Under the pieces are notes generated by a model. It saw only the letters and a program-made list of their open reading frames with translations, ran no database searches and had not been told where the DNA came from. A stretch of 64,000 nt of DNA from Meghimatium bilineatum. Lineage: Eukaryota > Mollusca > Gastropoda > Stylommatophora > Philomycidae. This document shows, piece by piece, positions 46,000 to 55,619 of this stretch (its first letter is position 1; each line of letters begins with the position of its first letter). A program made the position numbers and the translations under genes. The stretch is from positions 57,292,828-57,356,827 of the forward strand of contig CM067322.1 in assembly GCA_034231615.1 (NCBI GenBank), read 5' to 3'.

Positions 46000-46480
46000 C
46001 AGTGCTACCAGCACAATATGCATCCCGGGAAATGAATCCTCAGACAAACTCGCCGAATGAGGTGGTACATTGTAACAAAGTGACATAAGAACTACTAACT
46101 TAGACAGCCAAAGCAGTAATTAAATGCACTCTCAAATCACAATGAGAATGTGGTCACCTAGATTAAGTAAAAATAAAATGTATCTACCATCAGTTCTTCA
46201 TGCGGAAACAGTAATCATTTTCCGATTACGAGCAGGACACAACAGACTGTGTCAACATCTATATCACAGAAACAAAATCGGTACAGCAGATCTATGCACC
46301 TGTGATACTAGCCCTATAACAGCCGAGCACTTGTTGCAGAATGTACAATGAATAACAGAGAGACACTTGACCATGTTCTGGAAATGTTCATGAAAAGTCT
46401 AACATTACTGATCGGAGCCTGTGGTTGACTGCTACTTTCCGCAGAGTCATCAATGTAGAAGGCTGAAAGTGAATTAATAA
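46000..46480 (+). mobile_element. LINE-L copy 2, RNase H end and tail
   Basis: GNESSDKLAE at about 46030 (RNase H G-N-E-x2-D), then a frame 46124-46351 with ETVIIFRLRAGHNRLCQHLY, GTADLCTCDTSPITAEHLLQ and later TMFWKC. Same domain order as the LINE-L copy at 31723 but a different subfamily. Frameshift between RNase H and tail. Confidence 0.78.
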
Positions 46481-46805
46481 AATAAAGAAGCAGAAAATTA
46501 TAATTTATTTTTTCAAATTGTCAGAATATAGAATTTTATTGACATTTCAAAATTGAAAATTGTGTTAAATGTGACTATCCAATGTCCAACATGGCAGCCA
46601 GGAACTCAGAACATTCTCTGCTATACTCTTAGCAAAAAACGAGACTCAGTTTCCCGTGACATTTCATCTCATCAGTGGTTAGGCAATGTAATATAATCAG
46701 TAAATATATCTTGCAATATCGCGATATCGATGTATTTTTCTTCTCAACAATATCAGCCTATATTGTTTTTTTTCGAAACAATATGTAAATCTATTTGTTA
46801 CCACA
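46481..46805. other. Unassigned spacer
   Basis: Nothing recognised. Confidence 0.5.
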
Positions 46806-46832
46806 CGCACGCACACACACACACACACACAC
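46806..46832. repeat. (CA)n microsatellite
   Basis: CACACA run of about 27 bases just upstream of LINE-E. Confidence 0.9.
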
Positions 46833-46837
46833 AGAGC

Positions 46838-47120
46838 ATTGGTCCTACATGTGGCATGTCCTACGCGCAGACACCAACAGAATACACCACCAATCTCTTG
46901 AATCGATACCTACAGGCAAAAGAGCAAGGGGTAGACCAAAAGAAACACTCAGAAGAACAATACTCAGAGAAAGTAAAACAACCAATATTCATACTATTGA
47001 AGAACTGCACAGAATAGCTTTGAACAGACAGAATTGGAGAGATCTGACCTCTGCCCTATGCGCTAACTTCAGCGCAAAATGAAAATGAATGAATGAATGA
47101 ATGAATATATATATATATAT
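46838..47120 (+). mobile_element. LINE-E C-terminal copy 2 with (AATG)n tail
   Basis: Frame to 47082: NRIHHQSLESIPTGKRARGR, PKETLRRTILRESKTTN, LNRQNWRDLTSALCANF then stop. The GKRARGRPKETLRRT and final RxxWRxLxxALCA are standard for LINE C-termini. The tail GAATGAATGAATGAATG then (TA)n begins at about 47088; the same tail, inverted, ends copy 1 at 37425. Frame 1 and frame 2 are both open across the middle. Confidence 0.85.
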
Positions 47121-47240
47121 TTCCATCTGTGGAAATGAGTATATACTTATGAGATAATATATGTAGATTTATTTGAGAGCATATAAGTTGATTAATTTGG
47201 GAGCATATATGTCAATTTTTTTGGGACCATGCAGCCTGTA

Positions 47241-47304
47241 GGGACTGTCCATAAATTGCGTCAACATTTTCTGCCAGTTTTTGACGTAATTTATGGACAG
47301 CTTC
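47241..47304. mobile_element. Hairpin element with 20-bp perfect-type stem
   Basis: CTGTCCATAAATTGCGTCAA (47245-47264) and TTGACGTAATTTATGGACAG (47281-47300) are inverted repeats with one G-T position, separated by 16 bases. The TGTCCATAAATTACGTCA type of terminus occurs in DNA transposons of several animals; the superfamily is not assigned here. Confidence 0.6.
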
Positions 47305-47819
47305 CATATTATTGCATGACTTCGGAAGTCACACAAATTAGGCTTCTTATACACACGATAATAAACACCCCACAGGGTCACTTACGTAGCAAACTTGACT
47401 GAGCACATTTTGAAGAGTGGCATGCAATCGATGAAAACAATTATCTGTGTGGCTAAGAGAGTAGCGAACGTGTCTGGGATGGATATGGTGTCTAGTTCAA
47501 TTTCAGTTGCAAACAATTGCGAATTCTGACTTGCGGAAAGCAACGGCAACATCCTTGCAATAATATAAAAATATTGCCTAGAAAATCACTAGTCATGCTG
47601 GATTGACAGTTCTACCTCCTTTATAGGATATGCTACTATTTATATATGTAAGTCTATTCGTTCACAGTCTTTCTGTTTGTTTGTTGATCCTTACGTTTCT
47701 GTATTAATTAACTATTATGCACTCAAATATTCAAACTCAACAAAACTCTTTTCAGAGTTGTTTTTTTTAGTAATAAAATTATTACTTAACCTGCAAACAA
47801 TTAATAACACTCTTTACTC
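47305..47819. other. Unassigned spacer
   Basis: No recognised feature. Confidence 0.5.
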
Positions 47820-48290
47820 AACATCATCATCATCATCATCATCAGGTACCATGCCGGATGGCGTAGGCGGTCATGGCTCTACACAGTTCTCTGTCTCCAG
47901 TATTATGTATCAATATCTTTGTTGTTTCCTTGTTGTGCCAGGTTGTCAGACTGTCTAATATTTTCTCACATTGTTGCCCTCTGTCTCTGTTGTCTTCAAT
48001 CTTGCCTGTTGTGACTATGTTCTCCAAACCTCCCTGTCTCAGAAAGAGGCCAAAAATGAAAATTGCCTTTTTCTTATACTATTGATTAAGGTCTGTTTCA
48101 CATGTAACTCTTTCAACACCTCCACATTAGTTTTTCTGGTAGACCATGGTATTATCAGCATTCTTCTATAGAACCACATCTCTATTGCCTCAAATTTTCC
48201 ATTTTCTAGTTTGTTTATTGTCAAAGACTCGCACCCATATGTTAGTATAGAGGTTATATAGCACTGCACAACTCACTTTCTCACCTCTAA
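47820..48290 (-). mobile_element. LINE-K C-terminal copy 2, one frameshift
   Basis: Minus frame 48269-48039: ILTYGCESLTINKLENGKFE, AIEMWFYRRMLIIPWSTRKT, NVEVLKELHVKQTLINSIRK, RQFSFLASF. Then, in a second frame 48027-47842: NIVTTGKIEDNRDRGQQCEK, ILDSLTTWHNKETT and RELCRAMTAYAIRHGT before a stop and a (GATGAT)n tail at 47822-47843. A single frameshift separates two otherwise readable halves. Confidence 0.88.
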
Positions 48291-48609
48291 TGACAAGGTC
48301 ATATTACCCAATATATTTTTCATTTTTCTGAATGTTGTTTTTACTTGTCCTATTCCGCTTCTTATACACAACATAACAATTACAAAATAATTGCAGATTC
48401 CCGAATCTGATATTGAGTTATAAAGAGCTTAGAACTAAGCAACTCTAGATAATAAATAAAAGTAACACCCCGCTGTCTTTCTATCATTTTGTGTCTCTGG
48501 TTATCTATCAAGGTCCTAGTCAAGTATTGTTCATTCATTACGTCCAGAGAGGATACATTTGACTTACCATTGCTTTCGTTGGTCACTATGCGTATACATT
48601 GTGTCAACA
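48291..48609. other. Unassigned spacer
   Basis: May hold further decayed LINE-K sequence (near 48300-48370) but nothing clear. Confidence 0.35.
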
Positions 48610-49060
48610 GCCAATGAAAATCTCAGAAGTCCAATACGTCAATTTGGTAAAATGATTCCAAATTTTGCCTAAAGTTCTTATATTTTGAAGGTCACGAATC
48701 ATGAATACACTGGTATTCTGAGAATAGCTTCCACGAGCCTCAGGAGCACAGTCATCATCACCAGGTGCTCTTTCTGTAACGAAGGTTGGCTGCAACAGAT
48801 CTCCAACATCCTCTTTTTTTGATAGTGCACTCTGCAAGACCGTATCCTGCATCTCATGATGTTTCCCTCTCACTTATATTTCCGTTTACTTGTTGACCTC
48901 CCCTCAATTCTTAGTAAGGCCTTCAACAAGCTGTCGTGTATTTAAATATGTCCAAAGTATTTAATTAATTAGCTTTTTCCCCATTTAATAATTCTTTTTT
49001 TTTCGTACCTAGAGTTGTAAGAATGCCTTTGTTTCTTCTCTTTCCATGAAGGAAGAAGCA
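48610..49060 (-). mobile_element. LINE-H C-terminus (copy 3)
   Basis: Minus strand: LPSWKEKKQRHS, IIKWGKS, IKYFGHI, STSKRKYKREGNIMRC, SCRVHYQKKRMLEICCSQPS and LQKEHLVMM. The conserved strip continues past the coding end as in copy 2 (41690). Frameshifts and stops present. Confidence 0.72.
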
Positions 49061-49885
49061 AATTACTCAAACCCATTTTTACGTCACATGTGATATCATC
49101 CTTCTCTCTCGTGGATCCGAGTTCACGAATAAGGTGAGCTGTATCACGCCTGGAAGTGCGCAGCCTATCACGCGTGAAAACTAAATGAATAATATATTAC
49201 AAGAAATATCCTAAATTTCGTATTTCTCAATGATGAAATAGCAGAAAAAAACCTGGCAGCGCAGAGTAGCAACAATATTGGTGAGAAACATCACATTTTT
49301 TTCTTGGTTCCAGAATATAATGTCTCTATTTTTGTGTGAGTTGAGGAGAGAAGGAATGAAGGAAGTGCATGCTTGGCTCTCATTTTGTCTAAAAAAAATT
49401 AATGTTACCTAAAGTTTGTTGGACACAAAGTTAATATTTTTTAATCCGTGGAAACTATGAATGATGAAATCCTTTTTTTTTTAAATGTAAAAAACCTATT
49501 TCTGTGTATACTCGTATTCGTCTTGCGTACTGCAGCCCTTAGATTTCAAGTGAGTTTGGATATTCCTGACACTTCTTCTTATTAATTTCTATTGCATCCC
49601 TAGCTTGCCATTGGTCACATAAATACACGGGATATACCTTCTTCCAAAAGACATCCTTCTTTCTTTAAAGAATGTTATAAAATAATATTTTTGGTAGGTT
49701 AATGAGTTTACCTCTCTTTAGGAGAGTCGTGCCGCTTTCAACCAGAGGACAAAGTCCAATTAGGTTATATCAGGACACACTACCATAAAATATTAGAGGT
49801 AACAAAGACCTCGAAGTTTGGATAAGGGGATCTAAATAAATAAAATAATATTTTTGTGTATTCATTTTTCTTTTTATTATATGTT
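49061..49885. other. Unassigned spacer
   Basis: AT-rich, no recognised feature. Confidence 0.5.
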
Positions 49886-49916
49886 CAATCAGGCGAAATC
49901 TTTGATCGAAACGTCA
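49886..49916 (+). other. Hammerhead-like dispersed motif, copy 3 (weak)
   Basis: CAGGCGAAATCTTTGATCGA then AACGTC: keeps the GATCGAAACGTC half but has lost the CTGATGA half. Confidence 0.25.
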
Positions 49917-50149
49917 ACCATTTTCGCTCTTATCAGTTGTACTGATGATGATTTTGAGATAATCCCTTTGGCAGTGAGCTTGACAGCCCATAGTCTTTCT
50001 GAAAAAGCACATGCTTTATTCAATTATGTAACTGAGGCTACACTCGGACTCGTATAAAGTCTCAAAGGCTAAATGAGTAGGTATCAAAGGCTAAATGAGT
50101 AAGATAGGTTTATGGATGCGTGTTGTCCTCATAGTGAGGCAGTTTCAGT

Positions 50150-50250
50150 GTGTCAGTATTCCAGAATTACCACCTCCCTCCTGCCAAGGAGACAGCACAC
50201 ATACTTCTGAGCTAAATATCTCATCATTCTTCTGTCAGACTTACTCATCC
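50150..50250. repeat. Dispersed repeat R3, copy 1
   Basis: AGTATTCCAGAATTACCACC, GACAGCACACATACTTC, TCATCATTCTTCTGTCAGAC and ACTCATCCA align with 57900-58027. Confidence 0.6.
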
Positions 50251-50489
50251 ACAAAAAAGGGCACATTTAGCATTCCCCTCCACCTAGGAGTCTACCACAA
50301 AGGGACACAAAGGTACAATGTCCACTAGCCTGCATCTCTTCGTCATCCATTGGAATTATTTGATAGAAGACATAAGTAAAAGATTGAGAAATATGTGACG
50401 ATGATTTATTTCATAGGCGATAGGTTGTTTACAAGAGGCAGACCAAGCCTATGTTGATGTCAGGGTATCGAAGACTTCTGAACATCTAT

Positions 50490-50775
50490 CTATCTATCTA
50501 TACGCCGTGTCCCGTGTTTGCCTTGCGGCGTCAGGGGTGGAAGAGTTCTCTGGAGATGGCCTTCTTGTGCGCTGTTTGTAAGCTTGTTCCTGTGGCTTCT
50601 TTGATTTCTGTGATCCATCTTTTACATGGTCTGCCTCTGGCTTTATAACCGTTATGTCTATGTGTCATGGCCATTTGTGGCATGCTATATGTCGTTAGTC
50701 TGGAAGCGTGTGAAAACCACTTGATCTGTTGTCTTTTAATGTGTTCCAATACTGGTTTTATTTTGATACACTTCT
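50490..50775 (-). mobile_element. LINE-C C-terminal copy 2
   Basis: Minus strand: KCIKIKPVLEHIKRQQIKWF, SHASRLTTYSMPQMAM, HRHNGYKARGRPCKRWITEI, KEATGTSLQTAHKKAISREL, FHP and stop. One continuous frame to the stop near 50533. The tail, on the plus strand, is CTATCTATCTATCTAT at about 50485-50502. Head-to-head with LINE-A at 50768. Confidence 0.85.
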
Positions 50776-50895
50776 GAACATGACGCTGGAAAAGGTTGGA
50801 CAGTTTGCACAGAACTGAAAGACATATAGTGGCAGTGTAAACAATGTTCTGGAAAGTCCACGTTACATAGATAGATTTAGATAGATAGGTAGTTT
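50768..50895 (+). mobile_element. LINE-A C-terminal copy 5, short
   Basis: LLNMTLEKVGQFAQN, a stop, then TMFWKVHVT and TAG; the tail is ATAGATAGATTTAGATAGAT. Only the last ~100 bases of the element are present. Confidence 0.78.
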
Positions 50896-51054
50896 GTCCG
50901 CTTATACCCCAACTTTCTTTACCGTCTTCGGCATGACGCGACCAAAAAAACAACAACAGCGGCTCTATTCTTTGCACCTTAAACTTGAAGTCCAAGCCAC
51001 GTTTGCCGCACCGGACGATTCATTCTAATATAAATATTTAACATCGCTTTATTA

Positions 51055-51865
51055 TACACTACTCATTCTGAGATTGAAGTGGATCAAAACACACCCACAT
51101 ATTACTCCGCGACGACAGGTGATTTTATACAGCAGATGACATTTCAAAACAATAACATAATTAATTATTCAGGATTTTTTACATTGTATAAGGAACTATA
51201 ATGGTTGCCGACTGACCTCTTTGCGCCTCCGCAACAATATAGCAGCAGGTATAGTAATATAGTATGGAATGTTAAAGATATATTATAAGCAAATTTATTT
51301 TAAAACATACATTACTATTGTGAATATAAACATGCTTCACTTAGCAATAATATATTTAAATTAAGAATCGTATTATGATCTTGTCATGTGACGTATTCCT
51401 TCCAGAACGTTGTCTCCCCAATGAACTCTCTGAACCTCTCTCTGTCTTGGGCGATGCGGCTTGCATTTTCTAGCGATGTATTCATGTTATCTTTAATGTC
51501 GTCAGTCCATCGTCTTCTTGGTCTGCCCTTTCTCCTTTATCCAGGTACTCTTCCCTCCATTAATTGTCTTTCTAAACAGTTATGTCTCTTTATATTTCCA
51601 AACAGGCGTAGTTTTCTTTTTGTTATTGTGTTTAGTAACCAACACTCTGGAATATTCAATGTGTTTATAATATCTGAGTTTCTGATTCTATCATTCCATG
51701 ATATTCTAAGTATATTCCTGTAGCATTTCAGTTCGAAGGCGTTGATCCTATTATGATCTAATGAACTATATTATTGCACGCTTAACATTCGATTTATGCG
51801 TTCAGTGTCCAACAGCCAATCAGAAACACTCACCTACTTCCTTCTTAGACTGAACAGAGTATAGT
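51055..51865. mobile_element. Inverted-repeat element M, copy 1, interrupted by LINE-A
   Basis: Left end ACTACTCATTCTGAGATTGA + AGTGGATCAAAACACACCCA + TATTACTCCGCGAC; right end TCAGAAACACTCACCTACTT + CCTTCTTAGACTGAACAGAG. These correspond to the ends of copy 2 at 51900-52185. Middle occupied by LINE-A at 51382-51748. No transposase frame; likely non-autonomous. Confidence 0.7.
51382..51748 (-). mobile_element. LINE-A copy 6, inserted in element M
   Basis: Minus strand: NAFELKCYRNILRISWNDRI, RNSDIINTLNIPECWLLNTI, TKRKLRLFGNIKRHNCLERQ, LMEGRVPG, one stop, RRKGRPRRRWTDDIKDNMNT, SLENASRIAQDRERFREFIG and ETTFWKEYVT with TGA. Only one internal stop: the best LINE-A C-terminus here. Flanked by TATTATGATCT at 51371-51381 and 51749-51759, read as the target-site duplication. 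Confidence 0.9.
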
Positions 51866-51899
51866 AGTTGTAGGTATAAGTAACACATATTTGTTTTAT

Positions 51900-52185
51900 T
51901 AGTATACTCTGTTCACTCTAAGAATGAAGTGGGTCAAAACACACCCCCACATTACTCCGCGACAAAAGGTTTTTTGTAAACAGTTGATGACATGTAAAAA
52001 ATAATATTACCTAAAACATTTAAAAGCAATTAAAAAACAATATTTAAACATTAAAAAAAAATGTAAAACGAAATTTAAAATAATATTATTGGGCACTTAA
52101 CAATCGATTAATGTATTCTGCGTCCAACAACCAATCAGAAGCATTGACCCACTTCATTCTTAGAGTAAACGGAGTATAGTGGTAG
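51900..52185. mobile_element. Inverted-repeat element M, copy 2
   Basis: Left TATACTCTGTTCACTCTAAG + AATGAAGTGGGTCAAAACAC; right GACCCACTTCATTCTTAGAG + TAAACGGAGTATAGT is its near-perfect inverted complement over about 35 bases. About 285 bases, AT-rich, no coding frame: a MITE-like element of unassigned superfamily. A CCAATCAGAAGCATT block precedes the right end. Confidence 0.8.
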
Positions 52186-52505
52186 GTATTAATAGTCAGT
52201 GCAGGATTTACGTATAAGCTACACAAACTATTCGTTATACTCATTGCGTTTTGCCACTTTTGAGGTAAGTATCTTAATGTAACCTTATCTATTTTACTTA
52301 CTACCACACCTTATCCATTTTCGCTCCTCACCTCCTTCCGTGCACTTTCTCTCCTCACTTCTTCTCCCCATACTCTCTTCCTCCCCAATATGCCGCTCCT
52401 TATTTACTTCCTCTACTATCCATTCACTATCTCTCCTCCTCTTTCCTCCCTATCAACCACGTTTGTTTCCAGGTAAGATTCGTTGTATCGTTGTCTTTCG
52501 TTTGT
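52186..52505. other. Unassigned spacer
   Basis: C/T-rich on the plus strand between about 52310 and 52460; no gene recognised. Confidence 0.5.
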
Positions 52506-52534
52506 CCTGATGAAGGCTTAATAGTCGAAACGTC
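52506..52534 (+). other. Hammerhead-like dispersed motif, copy 4 (best core)
   Basis: CCTGATGAAGGC - TTAATA - GTCGAAACGTC. CTGATGA and GAAA are the two invariant core strings of hammerhead ribozymes, spaced by a possible 3-bp helix (GGC/GTC). The helix is weak and the cleavage triplet is not certain. Same arrangement at 21886 and, inverted, at 25841. Confidence 0.4.
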
Positions 52535-52739
52535 GTCTGTCCCTGTATCTCGTTGTTAGGTTGTGTTATGTTTTATTTTGGTAACACATCTACCTATTTT
52601 TGTTTATCTTGACAAACTATAGCTTAGGACTCCCAAGAAATGCCCGAATGAGAAATTGTCATATATTACATATACAGGACGTATAAATGGCCCCCATATC
52701 TCAAATAGTTTGTGGCCTTATCAAGTCTAAATCCGGCCC

Positions 52740-52862
52740 TGTTAGTAGTGGTAGGTATTAGTAGTAGTAGGTATTAGTAGTAGTAGGTATTAGTAGTAGT
52801 AGGTATTAGTAGTGGTAGGTATTAGTAGTAGTAGGTATTAGTAATGGTAGGTATTAGTAACA
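52740..52862. repeat. 16-bp tandem repeat GGTATTAGTAGTAGTA
   Basis: About seven units, last ones with TGG and ATGG variants. The unit also occurs singly near 51865 and 52185, at the edges of the M elements. Confidence 0.85.
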
Positions 52863-53934
52863 CATATTTACTTATTTACTATATCACTTTGGTACTTGTG
52901 TTACTAGGACCAATATCTGATTACAAGATCTTCTCTATTTTTGTTTGTGTTATTAATTATATATCGCCTGACGGCATTTGTGGAAAAGACAATAGATATA
53001 AATTATATATCCATTCTAGAGTAGAAAACAGCCAAGTGCACTGGCGACGTTGCACACAATAGTCATATTATGTAAGACAGCCATTTGGGTTTTACAAAAA
53101 GCTCCCCAAAAAATTTCCGTACCACAAAATTGTCAGGAGAAGCATCAACCATTCTGGAGATAAATTTGCACTCCATCTCCTGTCATTGACAAAAAGTGTG
53201 ACAGACCCGAGTTTCATCCGCGTTCCATCATCATCGTCACCATCATGAGAGTACGTGTAATGATCATAATGCATTGAAGGTCGGCTGTTAAGAATCGCCA
53301 TTTCCTAGTCTCCTACCCTGAGGTGTATTCATTTAAACGATTTATTGTTCGTCTATTTGTGTAGCTTTTCTTTTGCGCTCGCGCCCGTGACCTTTCATTC
53401 GATGGCTCTAAGAAGAGAGGTGTGCCTTTTTACGTGTTCAACTAAATCTCAGAATCATAAAAATAAAATCCATTTCATATCCCTGCTAAAAGGTGGCAGG
53501 AAACCAGACAAAGAATTTTAGCGTTGAGAGTCTGAAGAGGGAAAGAAATAGCTCAGTTTTATGTCAAGCAGTAGAGAAAAGTTAACCAGATCCTTAGCAC
53601 TATTGTCGAAGTTTTCCAAGAATAGTTCCGGAATGAAAGGGTAACGGTTGAATTCTAAACTTGAATAAATACTGACAAAAAATGTAATTAAAATTGGTAA
53701 AATACACCAGTGATGTCCAAAGTGGGGTGTACACTGCATATGTGGAAAATTTGAATATCGTGGAAACAGTTGTAAAGTGTTTTTATTGGAATTAATGGGA
53801 GTGAGTACATCAGGGGCAGTAGCAGAGTATTTTTTTTAAATTTTAAGATATTTGAAATCTCGGGATCAGTAGTAATGTACCTATTTTTTAAAAATTAGAA
53901 GTTGCTGATCCAGCGATCCATGGGCTCATGCCCT
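52863..53934. other. Unassigned spacer
   Basis: Short (CAT)n run near 53225-53250; no gene recognised. Confidence 0.5.
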
Positions 53935-54030
53935 TTGACCCAATGCCATTGTGTGAAATATGCATGTGTTTGTGAGTTGTTGTTTTATTCCATATAATGT
54001 GTTTCATTTATCTGGCTCTGGGTGGATTTA
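53935..54030 (-). mobile_element. LINE-D 3' end, copy 2
   Basis: GTGTGAAATATGCATGTGTT, GTGAGTTGTTGTTTTATTCC and CATTTATCTGGCTCTGGG align with 23058-23125. Confidence 0.65.
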
Positions 54031-54189
54031 TTAGAAGTAAATTTAATATCTTTGGAACAGTAGTAAAGCGTCTTTCCCTTTGGAAGTATTATTACATTGA
54101 TTTTCTAAGAATTTTATTGAATGTTACGCTGCAAGGAGGAATTATACTAAACATGAACGGGAAAAGATCATGCGTCTTTCTGAGTCATC

Positions 54190-54480
54190 AAAAAGTTTTT
54201 TAGCTTTTGCGTTCGTTCCAGAATTTCTTCAGATTATCAGGATGTATTCCAGATAATGGAATGCGCCATGTAATTGTTTACAGATTGGCTGCGATAACCC
54301 TACCATTCAGATGATACAACATATTTCAGCATGGTTTCTGAGTCACTTTGTTTTTGTGTGTGGATGAGGCAGCTACCTCCACACACAAAACCTTAACAGT
54401 CGTCTCTTATGACATATATGGAAAGTAAAAGTGCCGTTTTTTGCTCCTCTTTCAGGACCCCGCAACACAGGAACCATTTG
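54190..54480 (-). mobile_element. SINE-S1, diverged copy
   Basis: TTTTGCGTTCGTTCCAGAAT, TCTTCAGATTATCAGGATGT, AGATAATGGAATGCGCCATG, TTGGCTGCGATAACCC, TTTCAGCATGGTTTCTGAG, CCTTAACAGTCGTCTCTTAT, GCTCCTCTTTCAGGACCCCG. Confidence 0.8.
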
Positions 54481-55238
54481 GAGATTGAAGTCTGACGGTA
54501 ACACAACAAAGTGGGAAGAACATAAATGTAATTTGAGAGATTGAAAATAACTGCAGTGGACATTAGGATCAAAAAAACCATTAAAATATAGACATACATG
54601 TTTTACCTACATAAGTCTGGGCCAATCTACTACTAAAAGTTAAAAGTGCGTCAAATAATATAATAAATAATGGCACATACTTTTCAAAACTGTACAGTAC
54701 TACTGGGAGCTTTGAGTTATATCTGTGTCGGAGTCATCCATGTGGAAATCTGGAAGACAAAGAAGAAGAATAAGATGACCACGAAAGTTTGCCACAATCA
54801 TGTTATCAACTGGCTATAAGTTTAGAACCACTTCTACGAATCATAGTAACCAGCCCTTGCTGTTGAGTATCGGTATTCATATCATCTTGTTGGTTCTCAT
54901 GAGCTGAAGAAGAGGGTAGCGTTCACCAAGTGACAAGAGTGGACTTGGAAATGACGTTGAGTACCGTATCTGTCAAAGTACTCGTAGATGACGGAACGGA
55001 ATCAATTATAAGAACACTTCTAAATATGATGTAAGTACACAATAAAGAGGCAATACACACCAGACAAAATCCATCTTTAAATAATAAATAATATAATAGT
55101 GGATGGGTTGGAGTAGCAGGTCTCGTTAATAATGTCAAAAATATCACTTGACTTCCTGCTACGTGACCATCTGTTATTAAACCTGTTGGCTAAATGATAA
55201 ATATAATTTTTTAACTGAATCATCTGACTGGGGTTTTC
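54481..55238. other. Unassigned spacer
   Basis: No recognised feature. Confidence 0.5.
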
Positions 55239-55274
55239 ATTGGCTGTCGACACCAAATCTATACAGCGACCAAT
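55239..55274. promoter_or_regulatory. Paired CCAAT module, copy 3
   Basis: ATTGGCTGTCGACACC (55239) and GCGACCAATAAA (CCAAT 55270-55274). A TTATAAAG lies near 55353. Function inferred. Confidence 0.4.
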
Positions 55275-55619
55275 AAAATCTGTGTACTCTAGAGCTTCGT
55301 GTATAGTTCTTGAATTTCTTGTTTATTAGTTAGTGACTTACTTGTTTACTAGTTATAAAGTCGACGAACTCCCTTTTCAACCTAAGACTGGAGTCTGTTG
55401 TGGTTAAATTAGGGCGCAACATCTTTAATTATATGTATATCTATATTCATGTCTATAATCTATAAATATATAATCTATTTTGTGTAGGCCAAATGTAGGC
55501 CTATCCCTTATTTATTTATAATACCGCCGAAGGCAGACTTGGAAATTTCCGGCCCAAGATTGCGAAGAGAGTGTATGTATTCTCATATGATCATACATAT
55601 TGGATTTTTATTCTGAAAG
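55275..55619. other. Unassigned spacer
   Basis: Contains CTTTTCAACCTAAGAC near 55373, whose reverse complement (GTCTTAGGTTGAAAAG) lies near 59083. No gene. Confidence 0.45.

Noticed and set aside
50515..50560. Independent copy of the 33.2-kb minisatellite
   Set aside because: The similarity is the LINE-C 3' end present once; it is the likely source of the array and not another array.
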